A stretch of 64,000 bases of DNA from NCBI RefSeq assembly GCF_904849725.1, contig NC_058524.1, positions 545,355,763-545,419,762 of the forward strand, read 5' to 3'. The notes under the pieces were generated by a model. The model saw only the letters and a program-made list of their open reading frames with translations, was not told the DNA's origin and did not search any database. The stretch comes from Hordeum vulgare subsp. vulgare. Lineage: Eukaryota > Streptophyta > Magnoliopsida > Poales > Poaceae. The translations under genes and the position numbers were made by a program. Below are positions 1-12,389 of the stretch, piece after piece (within the stretch, counting starts at the first letter, position 1; every line of letters starts with the position of its first letter).

Positions 1-1690
1 CGCATCTGTTGCTATTATTTATTGTTTCTTCCCGCTCTTCTTACCGGTAGACTCCGAGACTAACGTTGCTATCGGGTACTTCTACGACACTGCCGACCAG
101 CCTTTTGCCGCAGAGCAGCAAGGCAAGCAAACCCCCCTTGATCATCCCTATATCGCCTATGTCTTTCTTCCTCGTGCTTGCATTAGTTATTTTCTACTGT
201 TGTAGTTAGCTCCTATATCTGATGCATAGCCTATTTTTGATGACCTGCTACATTCAGTAATGTACTTCAAATCTGCTTAGTATAGGTGGAGCAGTCATCC
301 CTTCTGACCCCGTAATCCAGTTGCCCCGCTTTATTTTCAAATCTCGATCCCTGATCGACCAGCCAGACCCGGCATAACACTTACACCCCCTTAGTTGTGC
401 GATGCTACACAGATAATATCGGGTACCAAGGGTGACACCTCATTAAGTACTCCTGATGATATATGTGTAGTATAGCTAGTCGGTCTTGGTTATCGAGGGT
501 GATTCCTCTTTCACCATTCCCGACGATGCCTCTGTCGTGCAACCCCTCAAGTGTGGGACCCCCGAGGGTGATTACTCTAAGCCCACCTTGACGGATATAT
601 CGTTCAGAATCCAACGAGGGTGATACCTCGGATTCCCCCCGATGTTACAACCACACAGTTACTCGACCATCTTACTGGGATCATTGGTGATTAGTTGTTT
701 GACGGGTGGATTCCTGCGAGATTGTGTCGATGGCCTAATTAAAATGATAATGGATTTGGGTATTTGATATGGGTTGGTAGAAAGGCTTTATTATGCACTA
801 ACCGTCTGCATGGGAAGAACTATGGGTACTCGACATTGCGGTATCAGCCGAAGCTTTTCAGATGTTAGCAATGGAGCGGCGCGCTCCCGAGTGGTCCCGA
901 GATGCATCGCGCTTGTGATTAAGGGATGCTAGGACAGACCTCGGCCGCCCACGCATCATCAGGAGCGCGGAGGGGAAGTGGGCCCACGAACCCTTTATGC
1001 TTAGGAGTTAGACCGGCGGGCTAGCCTCTCTGTTGAGTCTTAGGTGGGGCTGCGACGTGTCGATATTCCGAGGCCGGGCAGGACCCAGAAAAGTGTGTCC
1101 GACCAGAGTGTTATCAAGCGCGTCAGGGAATATGTTGTGCACCCCTGCAGGGAAGAACTTATCTATTCGAATAGCCGTGTCCACGGTTACAGGATGACTT
1201 GGAGTTGTGCCGTGATCTTATACAACTACAATTTTTACTTAACTGGATTTGTTGCCTTGGGATTGCTTCCTCGCAGGGAGTCGAGGGAAGATCTCTGGGC
1301 GTGACCTCATATTAATATTGCTACAACAATATGACTATTAATTGTGTTACCTTGCTCTACTCTCGTCTATTGCTGCAAGACCCTTGAAGATGCTAGTCTT
1401 CGATAGGACTAGGCCTTCTCTCTATTCTCACATTGCTGCAGTCATCCACATATAAACCCCTTCTTTGATACTGATGCATACTTAGCATAGTTCTGATGTA
1501 AGTCTTGCGAGTACTTCAGATGAGTACTCATAGTTGCTTTGCTCCCCCTTTGTCCCCTTGATCCGTTGCTGCGACCAGATGTTGGAGCCCAGGAGATGGA
1601 GTTTCCTCCCGACGCCTGCCGCTACGATGGTGTCTTCTTCGTGGAGGCCGCCGAAGATAGGAGTAGTTAGGAGGTTCCCAGGCAAGAGGC
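1..1690 (+). mobile_element. Element D: LTR of a Gypsy-type retrotransposon, left part (runs off window)
   Basis: This is non-coding sequence with the look of a long Triticeae LTR. It is split by element A at 1690 and resumes at 27979-28248, where it ends in GGGCGTCACA. A TATA-like TATAAAC lies at 1451, and a block containing CCCCTGCAGGG then CCGTGTCCACGG (1175-1186) is shared with the LTRs of element B and Sukkula. No open frame here looks like a protein. The left end lies outside the window, so I cannot tell whether this is a solo LTR or part of a complete element. I cannot name the family. Confidence 0.6.
1450..1457 (+). promoter_or_regulatory. TATA-like box in LTR of element D
   Basis: The sequence ATATAAAC occurs in the promoter-like part of the D LTR, after an AT-rich stretch. 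This is inferred from the motif only. Confidence 0.35.
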
Positions 1691-3090
1691 TGATACATCT
1701 CCGTCGTATCTACTTTTCCGAACTCTTTTGCCCTTGTTTTGGACTCTAATTTGCATGATTTGAATGGAACTAACCCGTAGTGACGGTGTTTTCAACAGAA
1801 TTGCCATGGTGTTGTTTTTGTGGAGAAATAAAAGTTCTCGGAACGTCCTGAAAATTTACGGAGATTTTTTCTGGAATAAAAGAAAAATACCTGCGCAAAG
1901 ATCCATGTGAGGGGGGCGCTAGTGGGCCACAAGCCCACAGGCCGCGGCCACCCCCTATGGCCACGCAGTGCAGGCTTGTGGGGCCCACGTGACACCTCCG
2001 CCCCCAATCTCATTTCTATATCTTCCGTTTCGCCTGGAAAAAAATCAGAGAGAAGCTTTCATCGCGTTTTGCGATACGGAGGCGCCGCCACATCCTGTTC
2101 TTCATCTGGAGGGCAGATCTGGAGTCCGTTTCGGGCTCCGGAGAGGGGAAATCGTCGCCATTGTCATCATCGACCTTTCTCCATCGAAAATTCCATGATG
2201 CTCTTCATCGTTCGTGAGTAATCTCATTGTAGGCTTGCTGGACGGTGATGAGTTGGATGAGATCTATCATGTAATCGAGTTAGTTCTTGACGGGGATTGA
2301 TCCCTAGTATCCACTATGTTATAGATTGATGTTGCTACTACTTGGCTATGCTTAATTCTTGTCACTAGGGCCCGAGTGCCATGATTTCAGATCTGAACCA
2401 ATTATGTTGTCGCAAATATATGTGTGATTTAGATCCTATCTTGCAAGTTGTAGTCACCTACTATGTGTTATGACCCAGCAACCCCGGAGTGACAATAGCC
2501 GGAACCACTCCCGGAGATGACCATAGTATGAGGAGTTCATGTATTCACCGCATGTTAATGTGTTGGTCCGGTTCTTTATGAAAAGGAGAACCGTAATATC
2601 CCGTAGTTTCCATTTGGACCCCGCTGCCATGGGAGGGATGGACAATAGATGTCATGCTACCATTTGGACTACCTTTCCTAGGCTTGTCCCTTGCTACAAG
2701 AGGGATTGGGCCACTTTGCTGCTGCTGTCACTTTCCTGCTACTGTTGCTACTGATGTTACTTGTTACTCTGCTGCTGCTACTACTGTTCCTTGCTACTCC
2801 GCTGTTACTTGTTGCAAGACTTTGTTGGTGCTAACATCCCGTCAACAAGGCCTTTTCTGGCGCCATTGCTGGGAATTGTCAAAGCTTTTTCTGGTGTCAT
2901 TGCTATCATACTACCTTGCTACTGATACTTTGCTTGCAGACACTAATCTTTCAGGTGTGGTTGAATTGATAACTCAGCTGCTAATACTTGAGAATATGCT
3001 TTAGCTTCCCATTGTGAGCGAATCAATACATTTGGGTTGAATACTCTACCCTCGAAAACTTCTGCGATCCCATACGCTTGTGGGACATCA
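1691..3090 (+). repeat. 5' LTR of element A
   Basis: It runs from TGATACATCT to GGGACATCA and is 1400 bp long. It contains the inverted-repeat promoter module (arms 1927-1935 and 1973-1981), a TATA-like TCTATATCT at 2015 and a low-complexity (CTG/CTA)n-like stretch near 2715-2820. Compared with the 3' LTR it lacks about 168 bp between CATGC (2653) and CCTAGGCT (2677). Confidence 0.85.
1923..2023 (+). promoter_or_regulatory. LTR promoter module of element A: GC-rich inverted repeat plus TATA-like box
   Basis: CCACAAGCC (1927-1935) and GGCTTGTGG (1973-1981) are 9-bp perfect inverted arms flanking a GC-rich loop. The TATA-like TCTATATCT at 2015-2023 lies about 35 bp downstream. The same arrangement recurs in the LTRs of E, G, Sabrina and the solo LTR at 40166. 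Confidence 0.6.
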
Positions 3091-3100
3091 AGGCTTTTTC

Positions 3101-3118
3101 TGGCGCCGTTGTCGGGGA
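3101..3118 (+). other. Primer-binding site (tRNA-Asp) of element A
   Basis: Ten bases after the LTR, TGGCGCCGTTGTCGGGGA is complementary, with one mismatch, to the 3' end of plant tRNA-Asp. This is the usual primer of Athila-like Gypsy elements and fixes the + orientation. Confidence 0.85.
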
Positions 3119-3321
3119 AGCACAGCTATATTCTCTGAGTCACTTGGGATTGACGTCTGCTGATCACTATGAGGAATCCAAAAGATCCAAGAACCAAAAT
3201 CCTACCTTCCACTATGAGGAGAGGTAAGGAACTGCCATCTAGCTCTGCACTTGATTCACCTTCAGTTTTCAGTAAGTTTGCGACTTCGCCTCCTGCTAGA
3301 AATCTTGATATGTCGCATGTG

Positions 3322-3429
3322 CCTGATGATGCTATGCTTGATACTAAGCCTGATGATGCTATGCTTGATACTATGCCTGATGATGCTATGATTGATACTA
3401 TGCCTGATGATGCTATGCCTGATACTGCT
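3322..3429 (+). repeat. 27-bp tandem repeat, four copies, inside gag of element A
   Basis: Four near-identical units encode PDDAMLDTK, PDDAMLDTM, PDDAMIDTM and PDDAMPDTA. Element E has only a single diverged version at the homologous place, so the array expanded in this copy or its recent lineage. The unit length keeps the frame. Confidence 0.85.
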
Positions 3430-5522
3430 TTGCCACTTGGTGCCCTTGATGCACATATCGCTAGAGTTGCTGCTAGACATGATGATACTTCTGAAACTGC
3501 TGATACTATTGAAGTAGAACCTGCTACTATGCCTGAATTGCATGTGATGCCTGATACGCGCTATGTTATGGAGGGAGAGATAGCTGAGGATTTTCTTGCG
3601 TGTAAGGATAGCTATGATGTTGAGAAACTTCTGCGCAAGTGGAAAGAAAAATCTCTTAACGCTAGGATGAAATACGACCCGAAGTTTGCCACTTCACCTA
3701 TCTTTGTGACCGATAAAGATTATGAATTCTCTGTCGACCCTGAGTTAATCACTCTGTTCGAATCTGATCCCTTTCACGGTTACGATTCTGAAACGGTTGT
3801 AGCCCATCTTACCAAACTGCACGATATAGCCACCCTATTCACTAGTGAGGAAAAGATCCGCCACTACTATATGCTCAAGCTGTTTCCTTTCTTGCTAAAG
3901 GATGATGCGAAGACCTGGTTCACTTCTCTTGCTCCTGGATGTGTGCGTAGCCCCCAGGATATGGTCTACTACTTCTCTGAAAAATATTTCCCTGCCCATA
4001 AGAAGCAAGCTGCCTTGCAGGAAATATACAACTTTGCTCAAGCTGAAGAAGAGAGTCTCCCACAAGCTTGGGGGAGGCTTATCCAGCTACTGAATGCTTT
4101 GCCTAATCACCCTCTTGAGAAGAACGAAATACTTGATATCTTCTATAATGGACTTACCGATTCTTCCAAAGACCACCTAGATAGTTGTGCCAGTAGTGTT
4201 TTTAGGGAACGAACTGTAGAACAAGCAGAGATTCTATTGAACAACATCTTGTGCAATGAGAATGCTTGGACTATTCCCGAACCACCTCCTAAGCCAACTC
4301 CGAAGAAAAGAGGTATTCTATTCCTTAGTCCTGAAGATATGCAAGAAGCCAAGAAATCTATGCTAGAGAAAGGCATTAAATGTGAAGATGTCAAAAATCT
4401 ACCACCTATCGAAGAGATCCATGGTCTCGATAACCCGATACAGGTAGTAGAAGTAAATTTTTTGCGTAGGTTTGATGAGAGTGATATTCTTTTGATAAAC
4501 CTGCTAGCCTATGCTTGGATGAATTTGACAACTTTGTTGCCAAACAACAGAGTTTCAATGATTATGTTAGCACACAATTGGAACAAAATGCTCGTATGCT
4601 TAGTCATTTAAGTGCTTGTGTGGACACAAATGTCAATGATCTTAAGCTTCTGAGTAAACATGCTTCCATGGTTACTACTCAGGTAGAAAAAGTACTTAAA
4701 GCTCAAAATGACTTGCTCAATGAATTGAATGACAATTCTGTCAGAGTCGTTACTAGAGGCGGTAGAATGACCCAGGAACCTCTGTATCCTGAGGGTCATC
4801 CGAAGAGAATTGAACAAGATTCTCTAGGAGTTAGCACTGATGCACCTAGTCATCCTATAAAGAAGAAGTAAGATGATAGGGATGTGCACGCTCTCAACCC
4901 TGTTGCTGCTACATTTGAGTGTCCAAACGATGCCTCTGTCTCTGATGCTGAAACACAATCTGGTGATGAACATGAGCCTAATGATAATATCAATAGTGTT
5001 GTTCATGAAGATGCTCAACCTAGCAATGAAAAGGATGTGGAGATTGAACCTAGTGTTGATCTTGATAACCCACAGCCTAAGACTAAGAGATACGATAAGA
5101 ATGACTTCGCTGCTAGGAAGCATGCTAGAGAGAGGGAGACATGTGTTCAGAAACCTATGCCCTTTCCTCCCAAACCATCCAAGAAAAAGGATGATGAGGA
5201 TTTTGAGCGCTTCGTTGAAATGATCAGACATGTCTTTCTGCAGTTGCGTTTGACAAATATGCTCAAGATGTCTCCATATGCTAAGTATATGAAAGATATT
5301 GTGACTAATAAGAGGATGATAACTGATCTTGAGATCTCCGCCATGCTTGCCAATTACACTTTCAAGGGTGGAACTCCGAAGAAACTATGTGATCCCGGTG
5401 TGCCCACTATACCTTGCTCCATTAAAGGCAACTACGCTAGAACCGTGTTATGCGACCTTGGAGCCGGTGTTAGTGTTATGCCTCTCTCTCTCTTTATCGT
5501 AGACTTGAACTGGATAAGTTGG

Positions 5523-7126
5523 TGATGTTTGCTGTGTATCCCCGGTAACGGCGCCAGAAATGCTTCTGATGTCCGTTATGCTACTGCACAAAAGACCTTC
5601 CGGGGCGCCAGGAATGGGCACGTTGACGGCACCAGGAATCCTTCTGCGTTGGTGTTCCCTCGAAGCGGAGAGGATGATGTAGCACAGCGAAGGTAAGTAT
5701 TTCCCTCAGTTTGAGAACCAAGGTATCAATCCGGTGGAGGAGTATCTCAAGATCCTGCACAAACACAAAAACTTGCACCCAACGCTATGAAGGGGTTGTC
5801 AATCCCTTATAGATTGTTTGCCAAGTGAGAACTGAAAGCAACAAAGTAACAAAGAAAAGTAAAAGCGGAGTTGTAAACGATGGATGTGAATAGACCTGGG
5901 GGTCGTAGTGTTTAGTAGTGGCTTCTCTCATGAAAGCAAGTAGACGGTGGGTGAACAAATTACTGTCAAGCAATTGATAGAACTGTGCAGAGTCGTGACG
6001 ATATCTATGCAATGATTATTTCTATAGGCATCACGTCCGAAACAAGTAGACCGATACTTTCGGCATCTACTACTATTACTCCACACGTCGACCGCTATCC
6101 AGCATGCATCTAGTGTATTAAGTCCATATGAACAGAGTAACGCCTTAAGCAAGATAACATGATGTAGAGGGATAATCTCAAACCAATGATAAAAACCCCA
6201 TCTTTTTACCCTTGATGGCAACTGCTTGATGTGTGCCTTGCTGCCCCTACTGTCACTAGGAAAGGTCACCACATGGCAGAACCCAAAACCAAGCACTTCT
6301 CCCATTGCAAGAATCATAGATCTAGTTGGCCAAACAAAACCCAAGACTCGAAGAGACTTACAAGGATATCAAATCATGCATATAAGAAATCAGCAAAGAC
6401 TCAAATATATATCATAGATAATCTGATCACAAGTCCACAATTCATTGGATCTCGACAAACACACCGCCAAAGAAGATTACATCGGATAGATCTCCATGAA
6501 GATCATGGAGAACTTTGTATTGAAGATCCAAGAGAGAGAAGAAACCATCTAGCTACTAACTACGGACCCGTAGGTCTGAAGTGAACTACTCACGAGTCAT
6601 TGGAGGGGAGATGATGATGACGAAGAAGCCCTCCAACTCCAAAGTCCCCTCCGGCAGGGTGCCGGGAAGGGTCTCCAGATGAGATCTCGGGGAAACGGAA
6701 GCTTGCGGCGGCGGAAAAGTATTTTCGAGGCTCCCCTCATTTTTTGTAGAATATTTGGGAATTTATAGGCCAAAGACCTAGGTCAGGGGGCGGCCAGGGA
6801 GGCCACAAGCCTGCCCACCGCCGCCTCCCCCCTGGTGGCGGAGTGTGGGCTTGTGGGCTCCCTGGATCCCACCTTGCTTGGCCCAAAAGCCCCCTGGACT
6901 TCTTTCGTTCGGGAAAAAATCATTTCGAGGTTTTTCTTCCGTTTGGACTCCATTCCAAAATCAGATCTGAAAAGAGTCAAAAACACGGAAAAAACAGGAA
7001 CTGGCACTTGGCAATCAATTAATAAGTTACTCCCAAAAAGATATAAAAAGGTACATAAAACATACAAAGAAGGCAAGATAACAGCATGAAAACATCAAAA
7101 ATTATGGATACGTTTGAGACGTATCA
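5523..7126 (-). repeat. 3' LTR of Sabrina
   Basis: It is 1604 bp and reads on the minus strand from TGATACGTCTCAAACG to ...CAAACATCA. The minus-strand TATA box CCTATAAA is at 6762-6769. The promoter inverted repeat (arms 6803-6811 and 6848-6856) sits about 34 bp upstream of it. The LTR tip is a 7-bp inverted repeat, GATACGT...ACGTATC (7107-7125). Confidence 0.88.
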
Positions 7127-7141
7127 AGCATCCCCAAGCTT
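7127..7141 (-). other. Polypurine tract of Sabrina
   Basis: On the minus strand AAGCTTGGGGATGCT directly precedes the 3' LTR start. It would prime plus-strand DNA synthesis. Confidence 0.75.
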
Positions 7142-9777
7142 AACTCCTGCTCGTCCTCGAGTAGGGAAGTGATAAGAATGAATTTTTGATGCTTTCATGC
7201 TACCTAGCATAGGTGTCCTTTGTAATTCCTCTTATGTGACGTGAATGTTCAGATCCATTAGATTCAAAGCAATAGTTTTCTATTGACGTGGAAACAATAA
7301 TAATTCAAGCAAACTAGCAAAGTAATCATGAACTTTGAAAATAACAAGGCCAAAAGAAAGTTATCCCTACAAAGGCATATAGTCTGGCTATGCTCTATCA
7401 TCATTGCACAACCAATTTAAATCATGCACAACCCCGGTATTGGCCAAGTAATTGTTTCACACCTTTACTTTCTCAAACATTTTCAACTCTCACGCAATAC
7501 ATGAGCGTGAGCCATGGTTATAGCACTATAGATGGTGTGGAATGTGGTGGAGGTTGCAAGACAAAAAGGAGAAGATAGTCACATTAACTAGGCATATCAA
7601 TGAGCTGTGGAGATGCTCATCAATAGATATCAATGTGAATGAGTAGGAATTGCCATACAAATGATGCACTGGAGCTACAAGTATGTGAAAGCTCTTAAAG
7701 TAAACTAGTGGGTGTGCATCCAACTTGCTTGCTCACGAAGACCTAAGGCAATTTTGAGGAAGCCCATCATTGGAATATACAAGCGAAGTTATATAATCAA
7801 AATTTCTTACTAGCTATATGGTGGTGACAAAACGAGAGACTCTCAATCATGAAGATCATGGTGCTTAATATGCACAAGTGTGGAAAAAGTGGTAGCATTG
7901 TCCCTTCTCTCTTTTTCTCTCATTTTTTTTATTTTGGTGGGCTCTTTGGCCTATTTTTTTATGGGCTTCTTTGGCCTCTTTTATTTCCTCACATGGGACA
8001 ATGGTCCAATAATGATGATCATCACACTTTCAACTGAAAACTTAGAGAAACTATGACTCTATATGGAATGCCTTCGGTAGTGTACAGTGGCAATGATCTA
8101 GCATGGCATAGACATCAATGGAAACATCATGCTAGCTATTTTACAATCATGCAAAGGGAAAGTAGACGTGGTGGCACATGTCATGGTGTTAGTTGCATGG
8201 CAATATATCTCGGATTGACTTTTGAAAAAGCCATAGTAGGTAGGTATGGTGGCTGTTTTGAGGGAGGCTAATGGTGGGTTTTGTGCACCGGCGAAAGTTG
8301 CACGGCACTAAGAAGATGGTGATGGTGAAAGGTGAAAGTGCATCTAAACCATGGACTCAACATTAGTTATGAAGAACTCATATGCTTGTTGCAAAAGTTT
8401 TATTAGTAATCGAAACAAAGCATTCAACGCATACTCCTAGGGGAAGGGTTGGTAGGTATAAACCATCGCGCGATCCCGACCGCCACGCAAAGGATGACAA
8501 TCAATATACTAATCATGCTCATATTTCATCACATAGCGGTTCACCATACGTGCATGCTACGGGAATCACTAACTTCAACACAAGTATTTCTAGATCCACA
8601 ACTCCTTACTAGCATGACTTCAATATTACCATAACCACAACAAACTAATTGAGATGAATCAAACTTCTCTAACTATTCAATGTACATGAAGGTGGAAGTT
8701 TTCGTATCCCTTTGGATAACTACCCCTTTTGAGACTACTTTCAAAGCATAGATCAACTACCAAGCCACGCACCGCTGTGCTCTAAAAGATATAAGTGAAG
8801 CACATAGAGCAAAACTATCTAGCTCAAAACATATAAGTGAAGCACATGTGAGCTGAATTGTCTACCAAAAGATATAAGTGAAGCTCGACAAAATCACGGT
8901 GTGTGCATGTCTCTCTCTCTAGGTGTGCAGAAAGGATGATTGTGACACAACAAAAATAAAAGACTCCTACGATACAAGACGCTCCAAGCAAAAGCACATA
9001 ACATGTGGTGAATAAAAATATAGCCCCAAGTAACGTTACCGATGGATTGAAGACGAGAGAGGGGATGCCTTCCCGGGGCATCCCCAAGCTTAGGCTTTTA
9101 CGGCGTCCTTGAATCTCTTGGGGTGCCTTGGGCATCCCCAAGCTTGAGCTCTTGCCACTCTTTATCTTTTTGTCCATAAGAACTTCACCCAAAACTTGAA
9201 AACTTCACAACACGAAACTTAAACAGAAACTCGTGATAACAATAGTACAAGAAAGCAAATCACCACTTCCTTAGGTACTGTAGCAAATTTAAATTCTACT
9301 TGTGCTGATGTTGGGTTACTGTACTTTCAATCTTCCATGGCTAATACCCCCCGATACTATCCATAGTTTCATCAAAATAAGCAACCAACACAACAAAAAC
9401 AGAATCTGATAACAGCAGACCAGTCGGTAGAAATCTGTATATTCGGTATACCCCTGGTACTTCAAAACTTCTGAAAAATTACGACAGTCTGAATAATTTG
9501 CATAGCAATCAGCAGAAAAAAGAATCAACTCAAAATCTCTTACAGAAAAAAAAATAAAAATTCTTTTCGTGAGCAGAAAGTTTCTGTCTTTTCCAGCATG
9601 ACCAAACGATCATCCCCAAGACTAATCATAACGGTTTTGCTTGGCACAAACGCAAAAAGAAACACAAAAAACACAATCATAACAGAATTATGAAAGTGTG
9701 GAAAGCACAAAACATAAAGAAAAAGAATAGATTCGTTGGGTTGCCTCCCAACAAGCGCTTTTGTTTAACGCCCTTAG
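7142..9777 (-). other. Non-coding 3' part of the Sabrina internal region
   Basis: I see no protein-like frame over these 2.6 kb. The sequence is AT-rich and holds two further copies of the polypurine tract at 9078-9091 and 9132-9145. Confidence 0.6.
9078..9145 (-). other. Two internal polypurine-tract copies in Sabrina
   Basis: On the minus strand AAGCTTGGGGATGC occurs at 9078-9091 and again at 9132-9145. Both match the terminal tract at 7128-7141 exactly. No LTR follows them. Confidence 0.6.
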
Positions 9778-10545
9778 CTAGGCATTCAATGATGCTCTCA
9801 CAAAAGACAAGAATTGAAGCACAACGAGAGCATCATAAAGCATGTGAAAATCACATCTAAGTCTAACATACTTCCTATGCATAGGCATTTTATAGGAGAA
9901 CAAATTGGCAAGACAACCAATAGTTGCCATATGCAAGGAAGAAGAAAGAGACAATAGCAATCTCCTCATAACGAGAGGTAATTTGGTAACATGAAAGTTT
10001 CTACCACAATATTTTCCTCTCTCATAGCTATTACATGTGGGATCATATTCAAATTCAACAATATATCTATCCCATAGGATATTATTTTCATGATCCACAG
10101 GCATGCAAAGTTGACACTCTTCAAAAATAGTGGGACTATCATCAAATAAAGTCATGACTTCTCCAATCCCACTTTCAGTATTGTTGCAAATATCATATTC
10201 ATCATGAGGTTTGAACAAATTTTCAAGATCTTAAGAAAGATCATCACCCCAATCATGATTATTGCAACAAGTAGTGGACAAAGCAAAACTATCATCCCCG
10301 AGCTTAGGGTTTTGCATAATTTTAGCATGATTATCACTGATAGAATTTATAGTGAAACCATTGCAATCATGCTTTTCATCCAAGGAGCCCTCGTGAATCA
10401 CTTCATGAATTTCTTCCTCACAATTTTCAGATTCACGCATCTTACGCAAAACTCCAAAGAAATAGTCAATTGCCCTCAACTCACTAGCAATTTGTTCCAC
10501 ACGAGTGGGTCTCTTAAAGAGACTAGCAAGTGGATGAGGATCCAT
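9778..10545 (-). pseudogene. Sabrina internal ORF, unknown protein, in-frame stop
   Basis: The minus-strand frame opens at 10545 with MDPHPLASLFKR and runs about 250 residues to 9778, broken by a stop near 10231. Both halves share one reading frame. The protein is acidic in the middle, with a Cys-rich patch (STTCCNNHDWGDD) and a Leu-rich C-terminal half. I recognise it as a sequence that recurs next to Sabrina LTRs in Triticeae, but I know no function. It is not an obvious gag, protease or polymerase. It lies close to the 5' LTR, where gag would normally be. Confidence 0.5.
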
Positions 10546-10772
10546 ATCACTAGATTTTCAGCAAGCGAAGATGCAAGCATATTGAGGGCACATGGCACAC
10601 AAGCGAACAGAAAGCAAGCAAGAGAAAAGGGTGAACGAAAAAGGCAAAGGAGAAAGGCAAATGAAAACGACAAATGTGAAGTGGGGGAGAGGAAAACGAG
10701 AGGCAACTGGCAACAAAAGTAAATGCAATAGAAGAGTTTGTGAGACCTACTTGGATAGATCTTGATTTCTCC

Positions 10773-10790
10773 TCCCCAGCAACGGCGCCA
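10773..10790 (-). other. Primer-binding site (tRNA-Asp) of Sabrina
   Basis: The + strand reads TCCCCAGCAACGGCGCCA, nearly the 3' end of tRNA-Asp, ten bases from the 5' LTR. This fixes minus orientation. Confidence 0.85.
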
Positions 10791-10800
10791 GAAATACTTC

Positions 10801-12389
10801 TGATGTTTGCTGTGTATCCCCGGCAACGGCGCCAGAAATGATGCTGATGTCCGTTATGCTGCTGCACAAAAGACCTTCCGGGGGCGCTAGGAATGGGCAC
10901 GTTGACGGCACCAGGAATCCTTCTGCGTTGGTGTTCCCTCGAAGCGGAGAGGATGATGTAGCACAGTGAAGGTAAGTATTTCCCTCGGTTTGAGAACCAA
11001 GATATCAATCCCAAGATCCTGCACAAACACAAAAACTTGCACCCAACGCTATGAAGGGGTTGTCAATCCCTTATAGATTGTTTGCCAAGTGAGAACTGAA
11101 AGCAACAAAGTAACAAAGCAAAGTAAAAGCGGAGTTGTAAACGATGGATGTGAATAGACCCGGGGGCCATAGTGTTTAGTAGTGGCTTCTCTCATGAAAG
11201 CAAGTAGACGGTGGGTGAACAAATTACTGTCAAGCAATTGATAGAACTGTGCAGAGTCGTGACGATATCTATGCAATGGTTATTTCTATAGGCATCACTT
11301 CCGAAACAAGTAGACCGATACTTTCTGCATCTACTACTATTACTCCACACGTCGACCGCTATCCAGCATGCATCTAGTGTATTAAGTCCATAAGAACATA
11401 GTAACACCTTCAGCAAGATGACATGATGTAGAGGGATAATCTCAAACCAATGATAAAAACCCCATCTTTTTACCCTTGATGGCAACTGCTTGATGTGTGC
11501 CTTGCTGCCCCTACTGTCACTGGGAAAGGTCACCACATGGCAGAACCCAAAACCAAGCACTTCTCCCATTGCAAGAATCATAGATCTAGTTGGCCAAACA
11601 AAACCCAAGACTCGGAGAGACTAACAAGGATATCAAATCATGCATATAAGAAATCAGCAAAGACTCAAATATATATCATAGATAATCTGATCACAAGTCC
11701 ACAATTCATCGGATCTCGACAAACACACCGCCAAAGAAGATTACATCGGATAGATCTCCATGAAGATCATGGAGAACTTTGTATTGAAGATCCAAGAGAC
11801 AGAAGAAGCCATCTAGCTACTAACTACGGACCCGTAGGTCTGAAGTGAACTACTCACGAGTCATTGGAGGGGCGATGATGATGATGAAGAAGCCCTCCAA
11901 CTCCAAAGTCCCCTCCCGCGGGGTGCCGAGAAGAGTCTCCAGATGAGATCTCGCGGAAATGGAAGCTTGCGGCGGCGGAAAAGTATTTTTGAGGCTCCCC
12001 TCATTTTTTGCGGAATATTTGGGAATTTATAGGCCAAAGACCTAGGTCAGGGGACGGCCAGGGAGGCCACAAACCTGCCCACCGCCGCCTCCCCCCTGGT
12101 GGTGGAGTGGGGGCTTGTGGGCTCCCTGGAGCCCACCTGGCTTGGCCCAAAAGCCCCTGGACTTCTTCCGTTCGGGAAAAAAACATTTCGGAGTTTTTCT
12201 TCCGTTTGGACTCCGTTCCAAAATCAGATCTGAAAAGAGTCAAAAACACGGAAAAAACAGGAACTGGCACTTGGCACTGAATTAATAAGTTAGTCCCAAA
12301 AAGATATAAAAAGGTACATAGAACATACAAAGAAGGCAAGATAACAGCGTGAAAACATCAAAAATTCTAGATACGTTTGAGACGTATCA
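10801..12389 (-). repeat. 5' LTR of Sabrina
   Basis: It is 1589 bp with the same ends as the other LTR. Minus-strand TATA box CCTATAAA lies at 12026-12033. One promoter inverted-repeat arm is mutated (CCACAAACC at 12067); the other, GGCTTGTGG, is intact at 12112-12120. The tip inverted repeat is at 12370-12388. Confidence 0.88.

Larger units (their letters stand above)
5523..12389 (-). mobile_element. Complete Sabrina LTR retrotransposon, reverse orientation, in gag of element A
   Basis: It is bounded by TGATGTTTGC and GACGTATCA with the perfect duplication GTTGG at 5518-5522 and 12390-12394. LTRs are 5523-7126 and 10801-12389. The tRNA-Asp PBS at 10773-10790 and the polypurine tract next to 7126 show minus orientation. 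The LTR contains a near match (one mismatch) to a remembered Sabrina LTR primer, around 6695 and 11960. The 3.7-kb internal region holds only one recognisable open region and no pol, so it is non-autonomous. Confidence 0.88.

Noticed and set aside
2715..2850. Leu/Cys-rich open frames in the A and E LTRs (also 17750-17900 and 38940-39080)
   Set aside because: They come from a (CTG/CTA)n-like low-complexity tract that varies between LTR copies.
4824..5231. 135-codon minus-strand frame over the gag of A (also 32738-33364 over the gag of E)
   Set aside because: It is an antisense shadow of a biased gag sequence. Length follows the sense codon use and there is no independent signal.
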